Shown piece after piece: positions 26,471-33,186 of a stretch of 51,191 nt of DNA. A program made the position numbers and the translations under genes. The notes below the pieces were generated by a model. It saw only the letters and a program-made list of their open reading frames with translations. It was not told where the DNA came from and searched no databases. The stretch is from Niveispirillum irakense DSM 11586 (GTDB lineage: Bacteria > Pseudomonadota > Alphaproteobacteria > Azospirillales > Azospirillaceae). The DNA is taken from contig NZ_KE386936.1 of assembly GCF_000429645.1 (NCBI RefSeq), positions 42,368 to 93,558 on the forward strand. The letters are read 5' to 3'. The number at the start of each line of letters is the position of its first letter. Position 1 is the stretch's first letter.

Positions 26471-27745
26471 TCACCGCTTGGCCTGGATGATGGTGTCCAT
26501 CATCTCCTGGGCGGCCGTCACCACCTTGGCCGCGGCGGAATAGGCCTGCTGGGCATAGATCATGCGGGTCATTTCCGTCGCCGTATCGGCTGTGGAATGT
26601 TCCAGCGATTCCGCCCGGATACCGCCGGCCCCGTCGCTGCCCGCCTCCTTCAACTGGTACTGCCCGGAATAGGCGGTGGCGCTGTAGACAGTGCCTGACA
26701 CACTGTCCAGCCCCTCGGGATTGGTGAAGGTGACGATGGGGATCTTGTAGACCGCGCGGGACTGGCCATTGTCGAAATTGGCCATCACCGTGCCATCGGC
26801 ATTAATGGTCACATCCTTCAAGGTCCCGGCCGACCAGCCATCCTGATCGGCTTTATAGCCGGATACTTTGGGATTGCCGTCGGTGGTGCTGATCTGGCGC
26901 AGACCATCGGACCGGTCGACAGTGCCCAGATCCAGGGTGATGGTGCTGTCGGCGGCCCCACTGGTCCAGCCGGAAAAGCCGATCTGGGCCGGAGACGGGT
27001 TGATGGAGGCGAGGCTGCCATCCGTGTTGAAAGTAATGGCGATGGTCGTGCCGTCGCTGGTCCCGGTCGTCACACTGGTATCGGCGGTCGATGCCGGATT
27101 GCCAGCCTGTACCGACCATTCATTCTCCGCCGTTTTGGTCCAGGTCAATGGCACGCTGTGCGCCGTGCCCAGGCTGTCATAGATTTCGGCATCGGTGACG
27201 AACGCATCACCGATTGCGGCATCGGCCGGCAACGTGGCCGTCATGTCGATGGCCGAGGTCGGCTGCGGCGTACCGGAAATATCGGCGAGATTGATCGGTG
27301 CCAGGCTCTGGGTGCTGGTGCGGTTGGCGGCGGCGATATTGCCATTCTCGTCCAGGGCCCAGCCGCTCAGATTGTAGCCGGCATCATTGACCAGATAACC
27401 TTCATCGTCGGTATGGAATGAGCCGTCGCGCGTGTAATAGACCTGCGTACTGTCGCTGGAGGCGGTAACCGCGAAAAAGCCGCTGCCATCAATGGCAAGC
27501 TCGGTGGAAACGCCTGTCGTTTCGATGTCGCCATGGGCGGAGATATTCTGGCTGTTGGTGCCGGTGACGCCGCCAATGCCGGTGCTGCGGCCGCTGCTGT
27601 CGGACAACAGGGCTTCAAAGCTGGTCGCACTGGCCTTGTAGCCGACGGTGCTGACATTGGCGATGTTGGAGGAGATTGAACTGAAAGCCGCGGATTGGGC
27701 CTGCAGGCCCGACGTGGCGATGCTGAGCGCACTGGTGATGCTCAT
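26471..27745 (-). CDS. flgE: Flagellar hook protein FlgE
   Basis: A 424-residue hook subunit. The N-terminus 'IATSGLQAQSAAFSSISSNIANVSTVGYK' (residues about 9-37) contains the hook/rod 'SSNIANVxTxGYK' signature. 'LAIDGSGFFAV' (about residue 84) and 'YTRDGSFHTDDEGYLVNDAGYNLSGW' mark the FlgE D1 domain. The C-terminus carries 'EMTRMIYAQQAYSAAAKVVTAAQEMMDTI'. It follows flgD by 32 bases. Confidence 0.95.
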   Translation of the reverse strand: MSITSALSIATSGLQAQSAAFSSISSNIANVSTVGYKASATSFEALLSDSSGRSTGIGGVTGTNSQNISAHGDIETTGVSTELAIDGSGFFAVTASSDSTQVYYTRDGSFHTDDEGYLVNDAGYNLSGWALDENGNIAAANRTSTQSLAPINLADISGTPQPTSAIDMTATLPADAAIGDAFVTDAEIYDSLGTAHSVPLTWTKTAENEWSVQAGNPASTADTSVTTGTSDGTTIAITFNTDGSLASINPSPAQIGFSGWTSGAADSTITLDLGTVDRSDGLRQISTTDGNPKVSGYKADQDGWSAGTLKDVTINADGTVMANFDNGQSRAVYKIPIVTFTNPEGLDSVSGTVYSATAYSGQYQLKEAGSDGAGGIRAESLEHSTADTATEMTRMIYAQQAYSAAAKVVTAAQEMMDTIIQAKR

Positions 27746-27777
27746 GATGCTGTTCCTTCGTGCGGACGCTGATCGGG

Positions 27778-28440
27778 TCAGGCGAGGTTGACGACATCGT
27801 TCATCGATGCCGTGACGGTGCCGAGGGAGAGGGCAACCGTCCCGCTGGAACTATCGACGCTGGTGACCTTGCCGATGGCGCGCGGGTCGACCTTGCTGCT
27901 GACATTGTCACTGCTGGCCGTGACCGACAGGGTGAAGGCGCCGCTGGTCGCCTTGCTGCCATCCGCCAGGGTGCCATCCCAGGTGAAGCTGTTGGTCCCG
28001 GCATCGGCAGGGGCCTCGCCGCTATAGACCTTGTTGCCATTGGCGTCGGTGATGGTGACCGTCACGTCGTCAGCACCCGATGGCAGGTCGTATTTCCAAC
28101 TGGCGGTCCCGTTTTGCAGGGGGGCCGTGTCACCCTCCACCTCCACCGTCTGGCCAAGATAGCCATAGGCGACGTTGCTGCTCATCAGTCCGGAAAGGCT
28201 TCCCTGCATTTCCGTCAGCAGATCATTGGTTTTCGACTGCTGCTCCAGCTGCGACATGGAAACGAGCTGGGACGTATAGGTCGATGTGTCCATCGGACTT
28301 GTCGGGTCCTGGGTTTCCAACTGTTTCAGCAGCAAGGTCAGCATGCTGTTGAAATCGCCAAGGACCGAGCTTGAGCTGGAACTGCTGCTGCTGCTTGTGC
28401 TGACCGCGCTGCTCGTGCTGCTGACTGAGGAAATGCTCAT
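27778..28440 (-). CDS. flgD: Hook-capping protein FlgD
   Basis: A 220-residue hook scaffold protein. After an unusual serine-rich leader (a run of about ten serines near residues 15-25) comes the FlgD core: 'LLLKQLETQDPTSPMDTSTYTSQLVSMSQLEQQ'. 'YLGQTVEVEG' and a FlgD Ig/TUDOR-like C-terminus with 'FTWDGTLADGSKATSGAFTL' follow. The ATG at 28440 has GGGAGA 6 bases upstream; an earlier ATG at 28461 lacks any ribosome-binding site. First gene of the flgD-flgE-x-y-flgK-flgL unit. Confidence 0.94.
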   Translation of the reverse strand: MSISSVSSTSSAVSTSSSSSSSSSSVLGDFNSMLTLLLKQLETQDPTSPMDTSTYTSQLVSMSQLEQQSKTNDLLTEMQGSLSGLMSSNVAYGYLGQTVEVEGDTAPLQNGTASWKYDLPSGADDVTVTITDANGNKVYSGEAPADAGTNSFTWDGTLADGSKATSGAFTLSVTASSDNVSSKVDPRAIGKVTSVDSSSGTVALSLGTVTASMNDVVNLA

Positions 28441-28482
28441 CGACCGTCTCCCAGGAGGCATGCGGAATAACCGCTCTCACAA

Positions 28483-28515
28483 GGTTCAACGGCGGCCCTG
28501 AAAAAGTCGGGCGCG
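28483..28515 (-). promoter_or_regulatory. Shared bipartite promoter motif upstream of flgD
   Basis: On the minus strand it reads CGCGCCCGA, 15 bases, CGTTGAACC, preceded by eight A's, 43 bases before the flgD ATG. Both blocks and the spacing are identical to the motif at 22956-22988, while the 12 bases nearest the first block differ. This is the pattern expected of a bipartite sigma-factor site. Confidence 0.55.
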
Positions 28516-28664
28516 TTTTTTTTCGTAATATTTTCGAATACTGGAATTTTATAGGGGCAGTCCCTTTTCCATTGTTGCCAATACTAGGAAATAATTTCCC
28601 GGCAAAAAATTCCGACTGGGTGGGCAAATTTTTCCCCTGGGTCGGGACCCTGTTCCGCCCGCCT

Positions 28665-29621
28665 GTGCTGACGGCGGCGGAGCAGATGGAGCGGGCACCG
28701 TCGCGCGCCCTGGTGGAAGAATTGCGTCGCCGTGTGCGGGCAGGGGAGGGGCTGGCCCGCGCCATGGCTGCGCAAGGCCCGCTGTTCCCGCCGGAATGTC
28801 AGGGCATGGTGGCCGCCGGGGAGCAGGGCGGGGGCCTTGCCGCCAGCCTCGCGCATCTGGCGGCGCTGGAGGAGGGGCGGGCAAAATTCCGGCAGAAGCT
28901 CGTCTCTGCCTTGATCTATCCGGCATTGGTCACGGTCCTGACGGTTGCGGCCCTGGCCCTGCTGACCGGCTATGTCATCCCCCAGTTTGAAAGCCTGTTT
29001 GAGGGGAGCAAAGCGAAATTGCCGGCCAGCACGGCGGCGGTTCTGGCCGTCGGGCGGTTTCTTGGCGATTATGGGGCCGTGCTTTTGCTGCTGCCGGCGC
29101 TGTCCGGCCTGGGCATGATCCGTTTACGCCGCCGGCCCGAGATGAGGCTGGCCATGGATGGCTTGCTTTTGCGCCGGACGGGGCCGGTGGGGCGGTTGAT
29201 CCGGGATGCGGAGGTCGCGATCTATACCCGCACGCTGGCGGCCCTGTTGACGGGCGGGGTTCCGCTTGCCGATGCGTTGGGCACGGCGGGTGCCTGCCTG
29301 TCCAACAGCGCCCTGGCCCAGGCCGCCACCCGCACCCGTGACCGTATGCGCGGGGGCGTGACCTTGAGCCGGTCCCTGGCGGCAGAACCCCTGTTCCCCC
29401 AGCGTCTGATCCGGCTGATGGCCTTGGCGGAACAGACGGCGGCCTTGCCCCGTGCCCTGTCGGATCTGGCCCTGCTGCTGGAACGGGAGCGCACCACGGC
29501 CCTGGAACGGTTCCTGGCCCTGCTGGTGCCGGGCTTGACATTGGTGCTGGGCGGGCTGATCGGTGTGATCTTCGCGGCGCTGATCTCGGGGATTATGAGT
29601 ATCAATGATATTGCGGTGTGA
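28665..29621 (+). pseudogene. 5'-truncated GspF/PilC-family gene
   Basis: About 320 residues of a type II secretion/type IV pilus inner-membrane platform protein. Visible are 'RRRVRAGEGLARAM', 'GMVAAGEQGGGLAASLAHL' (the conserved GspF VAAGE motif) and a membrane segment 'LIYPALVTVLTVAALALLTGYVIPQFE'. A second F-domain has 'RTLAALLTGGVPLADAL' and 'LMALAEQTAALPRALSDLA', and a last membrane helix follows. Full-length relatives have about 400 residues, with an N-terminal cytoplasmic domain and the start of the first F-domain before this point; here both are missing. No ribosome-binding site fits the first possible starts (GTG 28665, ATG 28686). No other secretion or pilus gene is near, so it looks like a leftover. 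Confidence 0.7.
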
Positions 29622-29903
29622 GGGGTGGACTTTGTTGGGAAAATGTTCGAGGTGTTTTCTTGCCGTGAGATGGCATCTCTGAACAGGGGCAGGACTTTAT
29701 AGTCCAAGGCCGGGTGTTGCCGCGCGGGGGTGTTGAACTGGCCTGTTTCCTGGATTGTGTGCCGGGTGGACCACGGTCCCGCGATACACGAATTCCACTC
29801 CGGCCACGACATCACACAGGGGTACCGGAGGTGTCCAATTTAATAATGAGGTAAGTTAAAGAGGCAGAACAGCATGAGGACAGCACAGAATTTTGTGGGA
29901 AAG

Positions 29904-30164
29904 TCATCGATCTATGAAAGGTTTTGAACATACTTTGCACTGATCTACAATGGATGGATATATTGGAAGCCAAGTCCCGACTATTCGTTTATCCCATATC
30001 GGCGTGCCACAATGGGCACACCGGTAAATCCCCAAAGACATTATCAGCAGGAAACTGATGGGGAACATCCAAAAAGATCCGAGTATCAGAAACTCTCCAA
30101 AATACATGAGGCTAGAGGCTTGGGCTAGCACAATGTGAATTTTTGCTACTGTCTTGCGCGTCAT
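29904..30164 (-). CDS. Small membrane protein with zinc ribbon, candidate immunity protein
   Basis: An 86-residue protein with a hydrophobic segment, probably two close helices (about residues 12-48), followed by 'CAHC' and, about 37 residues later, 'CKVC'. The four cysteines suit a zinc ribbon. The ATG at 30164 overlaps, as ATGA, the stop codon of the toxin-tail remnant upstream, the same coupling seen at the first Rhs module. DNA is AT-rich compared with the flagellar genes. No family recognised; an immunity role is inferred from position. Confidence 0.6.
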   Translation of the reverse strand: MTRKTVAKIHIVLAQASSLMYFGEFLILGSFWMFPISFLLIMSLGIYRCAHCGTPIWDKRIVGTWLPIYPSIVDQCKVCSKPFIDR

Positions 30165-30315
30165 GGACAATCACTCTCGTATAGCTGACCTGCTACGCCG
30201 CCACTTAGATTTATATTAACATTGCCCGAATAGCCAAAACCCCCAGGAGCCCATGCCGCTTGTGTCCGGTTAAGGGCAGAATCATCCATGCTGGTTCCGA
30301 CTAGCTCATGACTAA
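30161..30315 (-). pseudogene. Toxin C-terminal remnant cut by the IS element
   Basis: An open frame of about 51 codons runs out of the IS left end to a TGA at 30161-30163. It carries 'SHELVGTSMDD' just inside the IS boundary and ends in 'GGVAGQLYESDCP'. The HEL-type motif recalls metal-dependent hydrolase toxins but is too little to assign. It has no start of its own, and its stop overlaps the next gene's ATG. I read it as the tail of a third Rhs-type toxin, the rest lost through recombination or the IS insertion. Confidence 0.5.
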
Positions 30316-31269
30316 GAGCCTGATCCGAAATTAAGTTGAGTGGTATCAGCGGGTTAGCTTGACAGCGTTCCCTATCGGTGATTCAGGGGTTTCGCCAAAA
30401 ACAACCGTGCATCCCCGATGTGGACTGATACCACCCGCGCCCTTCATGCCCGCAACGGCCTGGCTTTGCCAAGTGATTTGACCGATGCGGAATGGTCTTT
30501 GTTGGAACCGCTGCTGCCTGCTGCGTCCTCTGTCGGCCGCCCGCGGAAATGGCCGCTGCGCCGGATCATGGAGGCGATCCTTTATCTGCTTCGGGGCGGC
30601 CTGCCGTGGCGGATGCTGCCGCCTTGTTTCCCGCCGGTCTCGACGGTGCGGCGCTGGTTCTACTTGTGGCGCGACAATGGTCTGTGGCTCACGGTCAACC
30701 ATGTCCTGCCGATGGCGATGCGCGAGCAACAAGGGCGTGAGGCGAGCCCAACCGCCGGTGTGATCGACAGCCAGAGCGTCAAAACCACGGAATCCGGCGG
30801 TCCGAGGGGATATGACGCCGGCAAGAAGATCAAAGGACGCAAGCGCCATATCCTCACCGACACCCAAGGCAATCTCGTCCATGCCCTCATCCACACCGCC
30901 GACATCCAGGACCGCGACGGGGCACCGCTGGTGCTGGCCGAAATCGTTAAACCCTTCCCGTGGCTGCGGCACGTCTTCGCCGATGGCGGCTATGCTGGGG
31001 ACAAGCTCAAAGACGCGCTGCGCCGCATCGGAAAATGGACCATCGACATCATCAAGCGATCCGACACAGCCCAAGGCTTCGAAGTCTTGCCGCGACGCTG
31101 GGTCGTGGAGCGTACCCTGGCTTGGCTCAACCGAAACAGACGCCTGGCCAAGGACTTCGAGCAGACCATCGCTTCTGCAACCGCATGGTGCTTCATCGCA
31201 TCCGTACAACTCTTCGTCCGACGGATCGCAAGGCGTTGATACAGTTCAGATTAATTTCGAATCAGACTA
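30316..31269 (+). mobile_element. IS5-family insertion sequence with TAA target duplication
   Basis: Imperfect terminal inverted repeats of about 33 bases (30316-30348 and 31237-31269) share the core CTGAT-x-CGAAATTAA. They are flanked on both sides by TAA (30313-30315 and 31270-31272), the 3-base TNA duplication of IS5-family subgroups such as IS1031/IS427. The 954-base element carries one intact transposase gene. It inserted next to and probably within a toxin remnant, 22 bases beyond an immunity-like gene. Confidence 0.88.
30418..31239 (+). CDS. IS5-family transposase
   Basis: A 273-residue DDE transposase in a single frame. The N-terminal DUF4096-like part has 'LTDAEWSLLEPLLP' and 'RRIMEAILYLLRGGLPWRMLP'. 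The catalytic core has 'GVIDSQSVKTTE' (first D), 'GYDAGKKIKGRKRHILTDTQG', 'VFADGGYAGDK' (second D) and 'RWVVERTLAWLNRNRRLAKDFE' (E with the Y/R-x-K pattern). The length is normal and no frameshift is seen, so the element may be active. The stop codon lies within the right inverted repeat. Confidence 0.93.
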   Translation: MWTDTTRALHARNGLALPSDLTDAEWSLLEPLLPAASSVGRPRKWPLRRIMEAILYLLRGGLPWRMLPPCFPPVSTVRRWFYLWRDNGLWLTVNHVLPMAMREQQGREASPTAGVIDSQSVKTTESGGPRGYDAGKKIKGRKRHILTDTQGNLVHALIHTADIQDRDGAPLVLAEIVKPFPWLRHVFADGGYAGDKLKDALRRIGKWTIDIIKRSDTAQGFEVLPRRWVVERTLAWLNRNRRLAKDFEQTIASATAWCFIASVQLFVRRIARR

Positions 31270-31290
31270 TAAGGCTGACAAAGAAAGAGA

Positions 31291-31527
31291 TCAACTTTTA
31301 TTGTAAATTTCTAGAGCAAATCGAGCCAAACGAGATGCTAGCCATCCAACACATGCCGCCAATAAGCAAGTTCCAATAAAAACTAAAAATAGCATAAAAT
31401 TTTCGTATTCTCCACAACCTTCTTCAAAAAAACAATTGCCAACAATCAGATCAAGAACGAATACGATTAATAATGGAATTGATGTTAATCCACAAATTAC
31501 ACCAATTTTTACATGAATTTTTATCAT
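31291..31527 (-). CDS. Small two-TM protein, candidate immunity to Rhs toxin 2
   Basis: A 78-residue protein with two hydrophobic helices (about residues 5-30 and 42-65) separated by a short acidic, Cys-containing loop ('CFFEEGCGEYEN'). The ATG at 31527 has a strong GGAGGTG 7 bases upstream. It begins 36 bases after the second Rhs C-terminal module ends, the standard immunity position. Very AT-rich DNA marks it as acquired. No family recognised. Confidence 0.65.
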   Translation of the reverse strand: MIKIHVKIGVICGLTSIPLLIVFVLDLIVGNCFFEEGCGEYENFMLFLVFIGTCLLAACVGWLASRLARFALEIYNKS

Positions 31528-31563
31528 AAAATTCACCTCCAATTCCAAAAAACCATATCTATA

Positions 31564-32901
31564 TTATTGGGGAGCCACCTGCAAGCAACTATTTTCTATT
31601 GCATATTCGGCCGCGATTGCAACAGATTGGCCTGTGAAGCGACCGTTCTGAGACATGGTCACACCCAGCCAATTATTGTAGGTATCCATATTGATTGAAC
31701 TGGTATTGCCCCCTCCGTTCTGTACTTCATTTGCATTGAGGATCGCCAGCGCGCGCGAGGGACCGAGCAGTCGACCTAAAGCGAACGCGCCGTAGAAATG
31801 CCGATAAGCATCCGATTCATCGTCGGTGCCGCTCCTGCCATACCGTTGGCGAGTTGCATTGTGAATTCGGCCTCGCAAATTAGCGGCTATAATCATACCT
31901 AAAGGGTCGGAAAGCGCAACACCCGCTACCCCATGTTGACCAATGGGCCTGTTCGCAGGCGGCTTCGGACACGGCCCTTCATTATTTTCCGGCCCCGCCG
32001 GTGTTTTATCTGGTCCAGGGGGCTCGTATGATACAGGCTGCCTGTGCCGTGGTGGCCCACCTAAACTTCTACCTGGTGATCCCCAAGAGGAAAAGTCGAT
32101 AGAGAAACCGAATGAAATCCTGGTGCCAACAACAACAATTTCCGGAATGGTTTCGACCATCCCCGTCGGATCCGTCCTCCCGATCGGATCGCCCCCAACA
32201 TAAGCATAGAGGTTCATGCCGTCAGCATAACCGATAGGGTCGGGCTGGAGGAAGCGTCCCAGGGTGGGAGAATAGACCCTGGCCTTGTAATAGTACAGTC
32301 CGACCTCAGCGAGCCAGACCTGGCCGGTATATTGGAACCGGCCGCGGTTTCCGCTGCCGGGTTTGCCATATTCGTCATAGGTGTTGATGGCGACGACATT
32401 GCCCAGGCGATCTGCCTCGGCGATCACCGAGCCGCGTTCATCGGTCAGCAGCCAGCGCCGGTCCCATACACTATCGCCTTCCAGCCAGACCAGCGGCTCA
32501 TCCACCCCTGTCCCATGCACATAGCGCCGCAGATAGCCGTTATTGGTGTTGAGCTCGCCGATCAGCCTGTTGCCATCATAGATGAACCGCGTGGTCACGC
32601 CGCTCTTGCTCACCTCATACAGCCGGCCCACCGCATCATAGCTCAGGCTCGCGCCATTGGCGCTGATCAGTTGGTTGTCATTATCGTAGGCAAAGCTGGT
32701 GGTGCCATCATGGGTCATATTGCCATTGGCATCATACTGGAAGCTGGTCGTGAAATTCAGGAAAGGCACCGAGGGCGCGCTATAGGCGCGCAATGTCACC
32801 ATCTGCGCGATCCGGTTCTGGGTGTCCATCTGATAGGTTTGCACCAGATGGCCCTGCGGCATGGGCCTTGTATAGCGCTCGTTCGCCGCAGATCGCTTCA
32901 C
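31564..32901 (-). CDS. Orphan Rhs C-terminal module, toxin 2
   Basis: A 445-residue Rhs fragment. It has about 225 residues of YD-repeat core ending in the Rhs boundary 'LGRFLQPDPIGY' and 'DPTGM', then about 200 residues of unique toxin. The toxin carries a proline-rich linker and a domain with 'DESDAYRHFYGAFALGRLLG', 'LNANEVQ' and 'INMDTYNNWLG'. This conserved D-A-x-R-H ... N-x-x-E ... M-D-x-x-N-N pattern is like DUF6973-type toxin-associated domains. The core is a near copy of 33730-34508. The frame is closed 24 bases before the duplicated core by the stop of the preceding immunity gene; GTG at 32901 is the best start. It is probably a silent cassette until recombined onto a full-length Rhs. 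Confidence 0.75.
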   Translation of the reverse strand: MKRSAANERYTRPMPQGHLVQTYQMDTQNRIAQMVTLRAYSAPSVPFLNFTTSFQYDANGNMTHDGTTSFAYDNDNQLISANGASLSYDAVGRLYEVSKSGVTTRFIYDGNRLIGELNTNNGYLRRYVHGTGVDEPLVWLEGDSVWDRRWLLTDERGSVIAEADRLGNVVAINTYDEYGKPGSGNRGRFQYTGQVWLAEVGLYYYKARVYSPTLGRFLQPDPIGYADGMNLYAYVGGDPIGRTDPTGMVETIPEIVVVGTRISFGFSIDFSSWGSPGRSLGGPPRHRQPVSYEPPGPDKTPAGPENNEGPCPKPPANRPIGQHGVAGVALSDPLGMIIAANLRGRIHNATRQRYGRSGTDDESDAYRHFYGAFALGRLLGPSRALAILNANEVQNGGGNTSSINMDTYNNWLGVTMSQNGRFTGQSVAIAAEYAIENSCLQVAPQ

Positions 32902-32964
32902 GATCTGGCCGGCACGGTTATACTCAAAAGTGACCGTCTGGTCATATTCCGTGCCGGCGGGATT
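32186..32964 (-). repeat. Rhs core duplication, copy 2
   Basis: 779 bases match 33730-34508 without indels and with few substitutions. The match ends abruptly at the sequence GCGGGATT, directly before the stop of the first immunity gene, which defines the recombination junction. Confidence 0.9.
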
Positions 32965-32973
32965 AATATGACC

Positions 32974-33186
32974 TTATTCCTTCTTTTTGAATACAAAGAA
33001 AAAAAATCTTTCGATCAGTAGGGCGGTCGATGGAACTATTCCTCCTAAAGAGGCTAATGATGAGCTTTGTTTCGGGGTCATTTCCGGCGAAAAAGACAAT
33101 AAAAAAAGCCCAAATCCGGTAACTACAGATATGACAAGCAGAACATTAAGAAAAATACGAATATTTTTGATGGTTTCTATTTTCAT
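32974..33186 (-). CDS. Small two-TM protein, candidate immunity to Rhs toxin 1
   Basis: A 70-residue protein with two hydrophobic helices (about residues 11-30 and 45-66) and a Lys-rich end. Its ATG overlaps the Rhs stop codon (ATGA), giving tight coupling as expected for toxin/immunity pairs. The DNA is AT-rich. Its own stop TAA lies 9 bases before the second Rhs core copy begins and is in the same frame as that copy. No family recognised. Confidence 0.65.
   Translation of the reverse strand: MKIETIKNIRIFLNVLLVISVVTGFGLFLLSFSPEMTPKQSSSLASLGGIVPSTALLIERFFFFVFKKKE

Noticed and set aside
22956-28515. Sigma54 promoters (TGGCAC-N5-TTGCA) for the flagellar units
   Set aside because: No GG-N10-GC pair at the right place in either upstream region.
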